A stretch of 64,000 nucleotides of DNA from an uncultured Lachnospiraceae bacterium (GTDB taxonomy: Bacteria; Bacillota; Clostridia; Lachnospirales; Lachnospiraceae). Below the pieces are notes generated by a model. The model was not told where the DNA came from and ran no database searches. It was given only the letters and a program-made list of their open reading frames with translations. Made by a program: the position numbers and the translations under genes. Within the stretch, counting starts at the first letter, position 1; the number at the start of each line of letters is the position of its first letter. The DNA is taken from assembly GCA_937920345.1 (NCBI GenBank), contig CALGVA010000051.1, positions 16,600-80,599 of the forward strand, in the 5' to 3' direction. Positions 18,100 to 26,449 of this stretch are shown here, one piece after another.

Positions 18100-20010
18100 A
18101 TGAATAATTGGTTAGAGAGTGTATACAGTGATTCCACAAGATATTTTGTGAGTAATCCCTATCCGAAAAAGAATGAAAAAATAACGATATCCATCCGCAT
18201 GAGAAAAAACGATGAGATTCGGAAAGTATATCTGCGTTACCGGGAATTCGGAATAGAACAACGCCGGGAAATGCAATGTAAGGAAAAGGGAAAATTACTA
18301 TATTATACCGTAGAGGTAGAAATGCGGGAGCGTAAATTTCACTATCAATTCTATTTGGTAACCGACCAGGCAATATACTATTACACGCAGTACAGAATGA
18401 CGAATTATCTGCCGGAAGAATCCCGTGATTTCATTATCCCGGTAGATTTTAAACCCGCAGAATGGGTGAGTAGTACTGTGTTTTATCAAATATTTCCGGA
18501 CCGGTTCTGCAATGGAAACCCCGGAATCTCCGTGAAGGACGGGGAGTACTCCTATCAGGGATACCCTTCGATTGCCATAAAAGAGTGGGATACTCCGACT
18601 GGAAAATATACGGAGACAAGGAATATGGATTTTTACGGCGGGGATCTGGAAGGCATTATCCAGAAACTGGATTACCTGCAGGAACTGGGTGTGAACGCTG
18701 TTTATTTAAACCCGATTTTTTTATCTCCTTCGGTACATAAATACGATGCCCTTGACTATTTTACAATCGACCCGCATCTGGGAGGGGATCGTGCACTTAT
18801 AGAGCTTGCCGCGAAGCTGCATAAAAGGGGCATGAAACTTATGCTTGATATTTCGATTAATCACACCAGTTCCGACGGAATGTGGTTTAATAAGAGTGGA
18901 CAGTTTTATGATGCTTCCGTGGGGGCGTATCATAATCCGGAGGCGGAGGAAAGAGAATTTTATTTTTTTGATCAGGATAATCGGTATGATGTCTGGTGTG
19001 ATGTCCAGACCATGCCCAAATTAAATTATAGTTCCCGGAAACTTCGCGATCTTATATACCGGAAAGAATCTTCCGTATTAAAGAAATGGGTTAAGAGTCC
19101 GTATCATATTGACGGATGGAGATTTGATGTGGCGGAGTGCATGGCGCGCAATCAGTATGTGGATGTCCACGGGGAAGTGCTGGCGGAGATCCGTGAAAAT
19201 CTGAAAACCGAGAAAGAAGATATGTTTCTGCTGGCGGAAGACTGGGTGGACTGTTCTGATGACTTGCAGGGAGACAGGTGGGATTCTACGATGAACTACT
19301 ATGGATGTGCGCGTCCGATCCGCGAGTTCGTAGGGGAAAGAGATTTATTCTTGTCAAGAGATGCCGAACTTGGTAAAGAGAGGGAGAAAGTAACGGCAAA
19401 GCGGCTTGCATTGCGCATCAGGCAGTTTTACGGGAAGCTTCCGGGCGTGATTCAGCATCAGATGTTCAATATGCTGGACAGCCATGATGTTCCGCGGCTT
19501 CATAATAATGCGGACATCGGTAAAGATGATTATGAAACGGCAGTGATCATTATGTTTACATTACCCGGTACAGTCAGCGTATATTATGGAGATGAAGTGG
19601 CGCTGGCGGGGGGAACAGAGTTCATTGAAGAATGCAGAAATCCGATGGACTGGAACTGGCAGGAGAAAAAGGAGTCTGCGGAACGGTTCAGCCTGTACCA
19701 GCGTTTAATCGCGTTAAAGCGCAAATCCCCCGCATTGGAAAATGGAGGATTCCGGATTATCAGTGACAGAGGATATGTATTTTCTTACGCGCGGTTTACG
19801 GAGGAGGAGCTTATTATAGTGATCAGCTCCATGGAGGATGAAGCGTCTGAGAGCGTTCTTCCGCTTGAGGATTTCGGGTTTGACAATCAGGCTTTTACGC
19901 AGGATTATCTGGGCAAAACGGTTGTCAGTGAAGTGACGGCGGAAGGTGTTAAAGTAAACGTTCCCGCGCATACCAGTCTGGTGCTTTGTGCTCATAAACC
20001 GATAGGGTAA
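18100..20010 (+). CDS. GH13 alpha-glucan hydrolase (neopullulanase / cyclomaltodextrinase type)
   Basis: This is a 636-residue cytosolic GH13 enzyme. An N-terminal beta domain of about 120 residues, of the type found in neopullulanases and maltogenic amylases (CBM34-like), precedes the barrel. Catalytic residues are visible: nucleophile Asp343 (GWRFDVAE), acid/base Glu380 (LLAEDW) and the transition-state Asp463 (MLDSHD). It should cut alpha-1,4 (and perhaps 1,6) bonds of maltodextrins or cyclodextrins delivered by the importer, with GH31 finishing the products. It is the last gene of the locus, 66 bases after the GH31 gene, and lacks a signal peptide. Confidence 0.92.
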   Translation: MNNWLESVYSDSTRYFVSNPYPKKNEKITISIRMRKNDEIRKVYLRYREFGIEQRREMQCKEKGKLLYYTVEVEMRERKFHYQFYLVTDQAIYYYTQYRMTNYLPEESRDFIIPVDFKPAEWVSSTVFYQIFPDRFCNGNPGISVKDGEYSYQGYPSIAIKEWDTPTGKYTETRNMDFYGGDLEGIIQKLDYLQELGVNAVYLNPIFLSPSVHKYDALDYFTIDPHLGGDRALIELAAKLHKRGMKLMLDISINHTSSDGMWFNKSGQFYDASVGAYHNPEAEEREFYFFDQDNRYDVWCDVQTMPKLNYSSRKLRDLIYRKESSVLKKWVKSPYHIDGWRFDVAECMARNQYVDVHGEVLAEIRENLKTEKEDMFLLAEDWVDCSDDLQGDRWDSTMNYYGCARPIREFVGERDLFLSRDAELGKEREKVTAKRLALRIRQFYGKLPGVIQHQMFNMLDSHDVPRLHNNADIGKDDYETAVIIMFTLPGTVSVYYGDEVALAGGTEFIEECRNPMDWNWQEKKESAERFSLYQRLIALKRKSPALENGGFRIISDRGYVFSYARFTEEELIIVISSMEDEASESVLPLEDFGFDNQAFTQDYLGKTVVSEVTAEGVKVNVPAHTSLVLCAHKPIG

Positions 20011-20091
20011 AAGTATCGGTTCGAAATCGGGAACTCACGGCGCGATCTTGCCGATCAGCCGGCGGCATTGTGATTTTGGCAAAGGTTTTAT

Positions 20092-20268
20092 ATGGGAACC
20101 GACCGGGCACAGCCGCTTACTTTAATTTGCAATTATCCGAATGCCAGACTGTATACACAGCGTGTTGATTTGTCAGATCTTAATGTGCTTGATGTTGAGG
20201 TCGGATTGGAATGGGCATTATTGCAAAGCCGTTACCTGATCAAAAAATTAACTTCGAGGTGGGGTTAA
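20092..20268 (+). CDS. Possible small ORF, 58 codons, unknown
   Basis: ATG at 20092 runs 58 codons to TAA. AAAGG lies about 7 bases upstream. The peptide has a soluble, mixed composition with segments such as LTLICNYPNARLYTQRVDLS and VGLEWALLQSRYLIKKL, not low-complexity. I recognise no family. It could be a small protein or the remnant of a decayed gene. Confidence 0.25.
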   Translation: MGTDRAQPLTLICNYPNARLYTQRVDLSDLNVLDVEVGLEWALLQSRYLIKKLTSRWG

Positions 20269-20320
20269 TCGGTAAAATGATAGAATCGAGAGAGTGAAAA
20301 GGCTGTTCACAAGGAAAGAT

Positions 20321-20349
20321 TTGACAAATCATTATAAAAGAGATAATAT
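20321..20349 (+). promoter_or_regulatory. Promoter of the ABC exporter gene
   Basis: TTGACA (20321-20326) and TAATAT (20344-20349) are 17 bases apart, 31 bases upstream of the start codon. Confidence 0.75.
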
Positions 20350-20379
20350 GAGGTCACTTTTCAGACAGGAGTAACTCTA

Positions 20380-22152
20380 ATGGATACACAGAACAATACA
20401 AGAACATACAAGGCGGGGGAACTGTTACGGCGGTTCCTCCCATATTATAAGAAATATCTGCATATCGTTATTATCGACCTGCTCTGTGCGGGGCTGACGA
20501 CGATCTGTGAACTGGTATTACCGATGATTATCCGGTTTATCACGAACGCGGGGATGAATGATCTGGCGTCTCTCACGGTATCGATGATTCTCCGTCTCGG
20601 GGTACTGTATCTGTGCCTGCGTATCGTAGATTCGATGGCGAACTTCTATATGGCTTACACGGGACATGTGATGGGCACGCGAATCGAGACGGATATGCGG
20701 CGGGACGCTTATGCCCATCTGCAGAAACTGTCGGATACCTACTATAATAATACGAAGGTCGGTCAGATCATGGGTCGGATTACGAATGACCTTTTTGACG
20801 TGACGGAGTTTTCCCATCACTGTCCGGAGGAGTTTTTTATTGCGGGTATCAAAGCGGTCATCTCTTTTATCATATTGGCGGGAATCAGTCTGCCGCTGAC
20901 GCTGATCCTCTTTGCGGTTGTGCCTGTTATGATAGTGACCTGCACGGCCATTAACCTGCGTATGCGGGAGGCTTTCCGCAAACAGCGCGTGCAGATCGGG
21001 GAACTGAATGCACGGATTGAGGACAGTCTGCTCGGGCAGAAAGTGGTCAAAGCGTTCACCAACGAGGAGAAAGAAAAAGAGAAGTTCGAGGAGGATAATG
21101 TCAATTTCTTCCATATAAAAAAGGAAACATATAAATTTATGGCGTTTTTTCAAACCACGACGAGAGCGTTTGACGGCTTGATGTATCTGGTGCTTCTGGT
21201 GGCAGGCGGTATCTTTATGATAAAGGGCAGGATCATGCCCGGCGATCTGGTGGCTTATGTAATGTATGTGAGCACACTGATTGCGACAATCCGCAGAATC
21301 ATTGAGTTTGCGGAGCAGTTTCAGCGCGGAATGACGGGAATCGAGCGGTTTGTACAGATCATGGACAGCGACATAGAGATCTTTGACGAGCCGGGGGCAG
21401 TAGAGTGTGTACGCCCGCAGGGAAATATTGCGTTTCACAATGTAAGCTTCGAGTATCCGGATGACCATAATGTTGTATTTCGCGGATTGAATCTGGATAT
21501 TTGCGCGGGAGAGAAAGTTGCGATCGTGGGTCCTTCCGGCGGCGGCAAGACGACACTGTGCAATCTGATTCCCCGGTTTTATGACATCAATGAAGGCGAG
21601 ATTCTGTTAGACGGGGAGAACATACACCATTATACGTTAAAAAGTCTGCGGCAGAATATCGGAATGGTACAGCAGGACGTCTATCTGTTTTCGGGTACAG
21701 TCTATGAGAACATAGCCTACGGCAAAGAAAAAGCCGGGCTGGACGAAGTGGTCGAGGCGGCAAAGCGCGCGGGTGCACATGAGTTTATCACGGCATTAAA
21801 AGACGGATATGACACTTATGTGGGCGAGCGGGGCGTGAAGCTGTCCGGCGGACAGAAACAGCGCATCAGCATCGCCAGAGTATTTCTGAAAAACCCGCCG
21901 ATTCTGATTATGGATGAAGCGACGTCGGCGCTGGACAATGAGAGTGAGTTCCAGGTGGCGAAATCTCTGGAGGCGCTTGCCAGAGGGCGGACGACGATCA
22001 CGATTGCACACAGGCTGTCCAGCATCCGTAATTCGGACCGGATTCTGGTGCTGACGGAGGAAGGGATCGTGGAGGAAGGCACGCATGAGAGCCTGCTTGC
22101 GCTCGGCGGCATATATCATCACTTTTATGTGACGGCAAACGAACTGAAATAG
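20380..22152 (+). CDS. ABC exporter, fused transmembrane and ATPase domains
   Basis: This 590-residue half-transporter has an N-terminal six-helix exporter domain (about residues 20-310) and a C-terminal ATPase. Walker A is GPSGGGKTTL, the signature is LSGGQKQR, Walker B is ILIMDEATSALD, and the H-loop is IAHRLSSI. It would work as a homodimer, or pair with a partner not present here, to export a lipid, peptide or drug-like molecule. The substrate is unknown. It has its own promoter and an ACAGGAGT ribosome site, and appears monocistronic. Confidence 0.94.
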   Translation: MDTQNNTRTYKAGELLRRFLPYYKKYLHIVIIDLLCAGLTTICELVLPMIIRFITNAGMNDLASLTVSMILRLGVLYLCLRIVDSMANFYMAYTGHVMGTRIETDMRRDAYAHLQKLSDTYYNNTKVGQIMGRITNDLFDVTEFSHHCPEEFFIAGIKAVISFIILAGISLPLTLILFAVVPVMIVTCTAINLRMREAFRKQRVQIGELNARIEDSLLGQKVVKAFTNEEKEKEKFEEDNVNFFHIKKETYKFMAFFQTTTRAFDGLMYLVLLVAGGIFMIKGRIMPGDLVAYVMYVSTLIATIRRIIEFAEQFQRGMTGIERFVQIMDSDIEIFDEPGAVECVRPQGNIAFHNVSFEYPDDHNVVFRGLNLDICAGEKVAIVGPSGGGKTTLCNLIPRFYDINEGEILLDGENIHHYTLKSLRQNIGMVQQDVYLFSGTVYENIAYGKEKAGLDEVVEAAKRAGAHEFITALKDGYDTYVGERGVKLSGGQKQRISIARVFLKNPPILIMDEATSALDNESEFQVAKSLEALARGRTTITIAHRLSSIRNSDRILVLTEEGIVEEGTHESLLALGGIYHHFYVTANELK

Positions 22153-22331
22153 GGAAAACGAACATTACTATAGACAAATAATACAAAATATAACCCTCTA
22201 TGTGTCAGAAATGTGCTGAAAAAAAATAAAATTTTCAGAAAATATTTACTAAACCTTCAATTTGGTGTTACACTAATATATAGTAAGGAATTATTTGGCT
22301 TGTATGTGGGACACGGATATCGGAGGGTGTT

Positions 22332-22847
22332 ATGTTTGAGAGAGATGAACTGATTATGTGCGGCGGACATGGCGTCTGCCGTGTTGTCAACGTTACGGGA
22401 AACCCGATCGACAGATTGGATAAGATACGCAAGTATTATGTATTGGAGCCGGTTTTTGAGAAAGGAAGCACTGTCTATACACCTGTGGATAACAGTAAGG
22501 TAGTTATGCGCAGGATCATGAATAAGAAAGAGGCAAACGACTTGATCCGAAAGGTCAGTGATATGGAGATCGTCTGGATTCAGGAAGAGAAAGGCCGGGA
22601 GCAGATGTATAAGGAAGCGATTCGCACCTATGACAGCCACAGCCTTGCCCGGATCGTCAAGACGCTTTATCTGCGCAGACAGAGCCGGCTGGATGAGGGC
22701 AAGAAGGTTCTTTCCTCTGATGAACAGTATCTGCATAAGGCGGAAGAGCTTCTTTACAGTGAAATGTCACTGGCGCTTTCTCTGCCAAAAGAGACGGTGG
22801 AAGCATATGTCAAGAAAGAGGTTAACAGAGAAAAGAGCCGGGCATAA
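22332..22847 (+). CDS. CarD/CdnL-type RNA polymerase-binding regulator
   Basis: This 171-residue protein matches the CarD/CdnL/TRCF family. The N-terminal 60-70 residues form the RNA-polymerase-interacting Tudor-like domain (HGVCRVVNVTGN, YYVLEPVFEKGSTVYTPVDN), and the rest is a helical DNA-binding domain. Members stabilise open promoter complexes, often at rRNA genes, or act in stress responses. The upstream region has a possible TTTACT (22245-22250) and TACACT (22269-22274) promoter, 18 bases apart. GGAGGG lies upstream of the ATG. A short hairpin overlaps the stop codon. Confidence 0.88.
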   Translation: MFERDELIMCGGHGVCRVVNVTGNPIDRLDKIRKYYVLEPVFEKGSTVYTPVDNSKVVMRRIMNKKEANDLIRKVSDMEIVWIQEEKGREQMYKEAIRTYDSHSLARIVKTLYLRRQSRLDEGKKVLSSDEQYLHKAEELLYSEMSLALSLPKETVEAYVKKEVNREKSRA

Positions 22848-22858
22848 CAGCCTGGCTC
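22835..22858 (+). terminator. Hairpin overlapping the carD stop
   Basis: GAGCCGGGC (22835-22843) pairs with GCCTGGCTC (22850-22858) apart from one central mismatch, with the stop codon in the loop. The following sequence is A/T-rich but not a clean T-run, so termination would be partial. Confidence 0.45.
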
Positions 22859-22914
22859 ATTAAATATAGTATATGTTTGATCAAATCCCGCAATTAATCA
22901 GGGGTCACATTTAT

Positions 22915-23184
22915 CTAATCGTGTTTCGGATGTGTGCTGATGGTTTCGATTGCAGTAATAACGGTAGTCAAAACCTCTATTTCAGCTTGCTGAGAGGAGT
23001 TATTCAACTTCTGGTAAAGCGCACCGGTATCTGTTCTTGTGTATTGCGGCGACAGTCTGTTAAGCGCAAACGATGCCATGTCCAGACGACATTTTTCGCA
23101 AGAACAGACATTTGGCATTGTTGGCAGTAGCTTGTTAAGCTGATACTCTACTGCATCCTCCATTACATTTCTTAAACCTTCCAT
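22915..23184 (-). CDS. ComFB family late competence protein
   Basis: This is an 89-residue protein of the ComFB family: N-terminal helices (MEDAVEYQLNKLLPTM), the cysteine cluster VCSCEKCRLDMASFALNRL, and the YTRTDTGALY segment. The family is named from the B. subtilis comF operon; its role is unclear, and cyanobacterial members have been linked to cyclic-di-GMP signalling. The open frame extends upstream to 23229 (104 residues), but GGGGAGGA lies 7 bases before the ATG at 23184, so that start is chosen. It stands alone, with no comF helicase genes nearby. Confidence 0.82.
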   Translation of the reverse strand: MEGLRNVMEDAVEYQLNKLLPTMPNVCSCEKCRLDMASFALNRLSPQYTRTDTGALYQKLNNSSQQAEIEVLTTVITAIETISTHPKHD

Positions 23185-23404
23185 TGAAGAATCCTCCCCG
23201 CTTGCCATATATCGACAAAACCCACACATACTATCTTAGTACATTTTTGTATAATAATCAATCACTATTTTTTGATTATTTATATATATTTGGTACTTTA
23301 GTACGTGGATTTTACGCAGTGTCCTTTCTTTGACGCTTGCATTTTCCATATAGACACGGTATTCTAGTGTGTAAAGCGGTTTGAATTGTGGAAAGAAGTA
23401 TAAT

Positions 23405-24250
23405 ATGATTATAGAAATAATAATGGACAGTTTTATAGACAGCATGCGGCTGGTGCCTTTTTTGTTTACGGCTTATCTCGTTATGGAATATCTGGAGCAT
23501 AAGGCCGGCAATAAGATGCAGCAGGTAATACGCCGTGCGGGTAAAGGCGGACCGGTGATCGGCGGCGCACTGGGAATTTTCCCGCAGTGCGGTTTTTCGG
23601 CGGCGGCATCGAACCTGTACGCAGGCAGGATCATCACGCTGGGTACACTGATGGCGGTTTTCCTTTCTACGTCCGACGAGATGCTTCCTATTATGATATC
23701 CGAGAATGCGGGGGCAGGTATGATTGTCAAGGTGCTGGCTGTGAAGCTGCTGGTTGCTGTGACGGCGGGTTTTGTGATCGACTTGATCTTTAGCGGCAAT
23801 AAGAAGGAAATGCAGATCGAGCATCTGTGCGAGCAGCATCACTGCCACTGTGAGAACGGGATCTGGAAATCGGCACTGCACCATACGGTGGAGATATTTG
23901 TGTATATTCTGGTTATTTCACTGGCGCTTAATCTGCTTATTATGTGGATTGGGGAAGAAGCGCTGGGCAGTATCATATTGGACCGTCCGGTCGTGGGGAC
24001 GCTGATTGCCGGTCTGGTAGGTCTGATTCCAAACTGTGCGTCCTCCGTCGTTATCACGCAGCTGTATCTGAACGGCGTACTCGGGGCGGGCGGTATGATT
24101 GCCGGTTTACTGTCGGGCAGCGGTGTAGGCATACTGGTGTTGCTGCGTGTGAACGATGACCGTGGCGAGAACCTGCGCGTCATAGGTTTATTATATGCGA
24201 TCGGCGTGGCAGCGGGAATTGCGGCAGAATTGTCAGGAATAACTTTTTGA
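23405..24250 (+). CDS. Predicted manganese / heavy-metal exporter (ArsP_2 family)
   Basis: This 281-residue polytopic membrane protein has about ten hydrophobic segments arranged as two similar halves, each with a conserved Pro-x-Cys turn: IFPQCGFSAAASNLYAGRI and LIPNCASSVVITQLYLNG. A central His/Cys-rich loop (HLCEQHHCHCENG) could bind metal. This layout fits the ten-helix heavy-metal exporter family annotated as putative manganese transporters. The frame could begin at a TTG (23381), but the ATG at 23405 follows GGAAAGAAG and matches the family N terminus. I saw no yybP-ykoY riboswitch upstream. Confidence 0.82.
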   Translation: MIIEIIMDSFIDSMRLVPFLFTAYLVMEYLEHKAGNKMQQVIRRAGKGGPVIGGALGIFPQCGFSAAASNLYAGRIITLGTLMAVFLSTSDEMLPIMISENAGAGMIVKVLAVKLLVAVTAGFVIDLIFSGNKKEMQIEHLCEQHHCHCENGIWKSALHHTVEIFVYILVISLALNLLIMWIGEEALGSIILDRPVVGTLIAGLVGLIPNCASSVVITQLYLNGVLGAGGMIAGLLSGSGVGILVLLRVNDDRGENLRVIGLLYAIGVAAGIAAELSGITF

Positions 24251-24265
24251 TAAGCAATTTTATAT

Positions 24266-24312
24266 CAAAAAAAGAACCGACCCCAGAATCCTGCGATTCC
24301 AAAACCAGTTCT
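24266..24312 (-). terminator. Terminator of tRNA-Lys
   Basis: On the minus strand an 18-base-pair stem (arms 24295-24312 and 24273-24290, several G-U pairs, GCAG loop) ends in a run of seven T. All 18 positions can pair in RNA on this strand only, because the G-U pairs become A-C mismatches on the other strand, so termination is directional. Confidence 0.9.
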
Positions 24313-24317
24313 CCCAG

Positions 24318-24390
24318 TGCACCGCCAGGGGCTCGAACCCTGGACACCCTGATTAAGAGTCAGGTGCTCTACCAACTGAGCTAGCGGTGC
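24318..24390 (-). tRNA. tRNA-Lys (anticodon CTT)
   Basis: The minus strand folds into a full cloverleaf: acceptor GCACCGC/GCGGTGC, D-arm TAGCTCAGTTGGTAGAGC, anticodon arm CCTGA-CTCTTAA-TCAGG with anticodon CTT, and T-arm CAGGG-TTCGAGC-CCCTG. It is 73 bases long with discriminator A; CCA is not encoded. Its own promoter and terminator flank it, so it is an isolated tRNA gene. Confidence 0.96.
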
Positions 24391-24428
24391 ATGTCCGTTG
24401 TAATGCGCTTTCTCAACACGCAAGAGTT

Positions 24429-24457
24429 ATTATAGTATATTGTTCCCGGCAATGCAA
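24429..24457 (-). promoter_or_regulatory. Promoter of tRNA-Lys
   Basis: On the minus strand, TTGCAT (24452-24457) and a perfect TATAAT (24429-24434) are 17 bases apart, about 40 bases upstream of the tRNA. Confidence 0.8.
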
Positions 24458-24522
24458 GTATTTTTTTAGAAATTTTTACAAAATATTAAGTATTATACGG
24501 CAGAGGCAGAAAAGGAGAGAAA

Positions 24523-25293
24523 ATGATCTTTGAAAGTCATGCACATTATGATGATGAAGCGTTTCATGAGGACAGGGAGGAACTGCTAATATCTCTGCGC
24601 AAACATGGAATCGACAAGGTGATCAATGTGGGTGCGAGTCTTGAAAGCTGCAGGCTCACGTTAGAACTGATGGAGAAATATCCTTTTATCTATGGGGCGA
24701 TGGGTGTTCATCCCAGTGAGACTTCTGAGCTGAATGAAGAGAACTTCGCCTGGCTGCGGGAACAGTGTGCGGCGGATAAGGTAGTGGCAGTAGGGGAGAT
24801 CGGGCTTGACTATCACTGGAAGGAACCGGAACCGCACGTTCAGAAGATATGGTTTGAAAGGCAGCTGATTCTGGCGCGGGAGACAGGGCTGCCGGTGATC
24901 ATTCATTCCAGAGATGCGGCCAGAGATACGCTGGATATGATGCGTGCGCTGCATGGCGGGGAGACCGGCGGTGTGGTACACTGTTATTCCTATACGAAGG
25001 AAATTGCGCGCGAATACCTGCAGATGGATTATTATTTTGGAATCGGCGGTGTGATTACATTTCAGAACAGTAAAAAGCTGAAAGAGGCGGTGGAGTATAT
25101 ACCGCTTGACAAAATACTGCTGGAGACGGATAGTCCGTATCTGGCACCGGAGCCGCATCGCGGGAAGAGAAATTCGTCGTTGAATCTCCCTTATGTAGCG
25201 CAGGCAGTCGCAGAACTTAAGGGCATTTCATACGAGAAGGTTGTGCAGGCAACGGAAGAGAATGCGATGAGACTTTTCCGGATCAAGGGATAG
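24523..25293 (+). CDS. TatD family metal-dependent hydrolase / DNase
   Basis: This 256-residue TIM-barrel enzyme of the TatD family shows the metal-binding motif ESHAHYDD at the N terminus, GEIGLDYHW, VIIHSRDA, and the terminal metal ligand motif LLETDSPYLAPEPHRG. TatD proteins are cytosolic nucleases, acting on DNA or on tRNA in quality control. It sits just before ksgA. In many Bacillota rnmV (RNase M5) lies between the two, but here there is only a 113-base GC-rich gap. A GGAGAG ribosome site precedes the ATG. Confidence 0.94.
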   Translation: MIFESHAHYDDEAFHEDREELLISLRKHGIDKVINVGASLESCRLTLELMEKYPFIYGAMGVHPSETSELNEENFAWLREQCAADKVVAVGEIGLDYHWKEPEPHVQKIWFERQLILARETGLPVIIHSRDAARDTLDMMRALHGGETGGVVHCYSYTKEIAREYLQMDYYFGIGGVITFQNSKKLKEAVEYIPLDKILLETDSPYLAPEPHRGKRNSSLNLPYVAQAVAELKGISYEKVVQATEENAMRLFRIKG

Positions 25294-25303
25294 GGACAGC
25301 AGG

Positions 25304-25321
25304 CGGCATTCCGGAATGCCG
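25304..25321. repeat. Perfect 18-base palindrome between tatD and ksgA
   Basis: CGGCATTCCGGAATGCCG is a perfect palindrome. It starts about 10 bases after the tatD stop, in a GC-rich spacer that can fold further. No T-run follows, so a processing or operator role is more likely than termination. Confidence 0.6.
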
Positions 25322-25406
25322 GGACGGGCCGGAGGACAACGGAGCGTGAGACCGCACGCCGCCGGTGAGAGGTGCACGAAATAAAGAGTATGGAGAGAAG
25401 AGCAGC

Positions 25407-26276
25407 ATGACAGAACTGGGCAACAGAAGAAATACAACAGAGATTATACAGAAATATCAGTTTGCTTTTCAGAAGAAATTCGGGCAGAATTTTCTGATTG
25501 ACAGCAGCATACTTGATAAGATCATAGAATCGGCGGATATCACGAAGCAGGATTGTGTCCTGGAGATCGGTCCCGGTATCGGTACCATGACACAGCGTCT
25601 GGCGGCGGAAGCGGGCGAAGTGATAGCGGTGGAGATCGACAGGAATCTGATTCCGATTCTGCATGACACACTGGCGGATTGTGATAATGTGACGCTTATC
25701 AACGAGGATATTCTGAAGGTGGACATCAACAGACTGGCGCAGGAGCATAACGGCGGCAGGCCGATTAAGGTGGTGGCGAATCTGCCGTATTATATTACTA
25801 CACCGATTATCATGGCGCTTTTTGAAAAGCATGTGCCTCTGCAGAGCGTGACGATCATGGTGCAGAAGGAAGTGGCGGACCGCATGCGGGTTGGGCCGGG
25901 AACGAAAGATTATGGTGCGCTGTCGCTGGCGGTGCAGTACTATGCCAGACCGGAAATAATTACCAGAGTGCCCGCCGCGTGTTTTATGCCGAGACCCAAT
26001 GTGGACAGTACGGTGATCCGGCTGACGCGTTATGAGAAGCCGCCGGTAGAAGTGGTGGATGAGGAGCGGCTGTTTGCGATCATCCGGGCGTCTTTTAACC
26101 AGAGAAGAAAGACGCTTGCGAACGGGCTTGCAAACGCGGGTGGTCTGGGTGTCAGCAGAGCGCAGGTAGAGGAGGCGCTTATGGAAATGGGACTCCCGTC
26201 CGCAACGCGCGGCGAAACGCTAACATTAGAACGGTTTGCAGAACTTTCTAATTTGCTTGCGGGAGAGGACGTGTAA
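25407..26276 (+). CDS. rsmA: 16S rRNA (adenine(1518)-N6/adenine(1519)-N6)-dimethyltransferase
   Basis: This 289-residue methyltransferase (RsmA, also called KsgA) dimethylates two adjacent adenines near the 3' end of 16S rRNA during 30S maturation, using S-adenosylmethionine. Visible motifs are FGQNFLID near the N terminus, the SAM-binding LEIGPGIGTMTQRLA, and the catalytic NLPYYITTPI. The frame is open from 25365, but GGAGAGAAG (25392-25400) places the start at ATG 25407, the usual length for the family. Loss of this gene gives kasugamycin resistance in other bacteria. Confidence 0.96.
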   Translation: MTELGNRRNTTEIIQKYQFAFQKKFGQNFLIDSSILDKIIESADITKQDCVLEIGPGIGTMTQRLAAEAGEVIAVEIDRNLIPILHDTLADCDNVTLINEDILKVDINRLAQEHNGGRPIKVVANLPYYITTPIIMALFEKHVPLQSVTIMVQKEVADRMRVGPGTKDYGALSLAVQYYARPEIITRVPAACFMPRPNVDSTVIRLTRYEKPPVEVVDEERLFAIIRASFNQRRKTLANGLANAGGLGVSRAQVEEALMEMGLPSATRGETLTLERFAELSNLLAGEDV

Positions 26277-26322
26277 AGAAAATCTGACTTTATAATACAA
26301 TATAAGGTGATTGTATATTGTG

Positions 26323-26382
26323 GCATCTCCATATCTTGGTATATACTAACGAAAAGATACCAAGATGGGGGTGCTATTTTTT
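26323..26382 (+). terminator. Strong terminator after rsmA
   Basis: The arm beginning GCATCTCCAT (26323) and ending TTGGTAT pairs with ATACCAAGATGGGGGTGC (26357-26374), followed by TATTTTTT. The long stem with a T-run is a typical intrinsic terminator. Confidence 0.85.
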
Positions 26383-26394
26383 CTACATATTTTA

Positions 26395-26423
26395 TTTACA
26401 TTGATAGGCGGCTATGGTAAACT
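26395..26423 (+). promoter_or_regulatory. Candidate promoter of the TPR/AAA+-like gene
   Basis: TTTACA (26395-26400) and TAAACT (26418-26423) are 17 bases apart, 27 bases upstream of the start. Confidence 0.45.
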
Positions 26424-26449
26424 TAAACAGTGAAAAATAGGGTTACTAT

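Larger units (their letters stand above)
20011..20379. other. Intergenic region between GH13 and the ABC exporter
   Basis: This 369-base gap holds a possible small open frame (20092-20268) and the exporter's promoter (20321-20349). No clear terminator with a U-tract was found after the GH13 gene, although GATCTTGCCGATC and GCCGGCGGC stretches are locally self-complementary. Confidence 0.5.

Noticed and set aside
20518..21468. 316-codon minus-strand frame opposite the ABC exporter
   Set aside because: It is antisense to conserved exporter sequence and shows no protein-like motifs.
23230..23404. Possible yybP-ykoY manganese riboswitch before the metal exporter
   Set aside because: The region is A/T-rich with GTAC-type dyads but lacks the expected paired helices.
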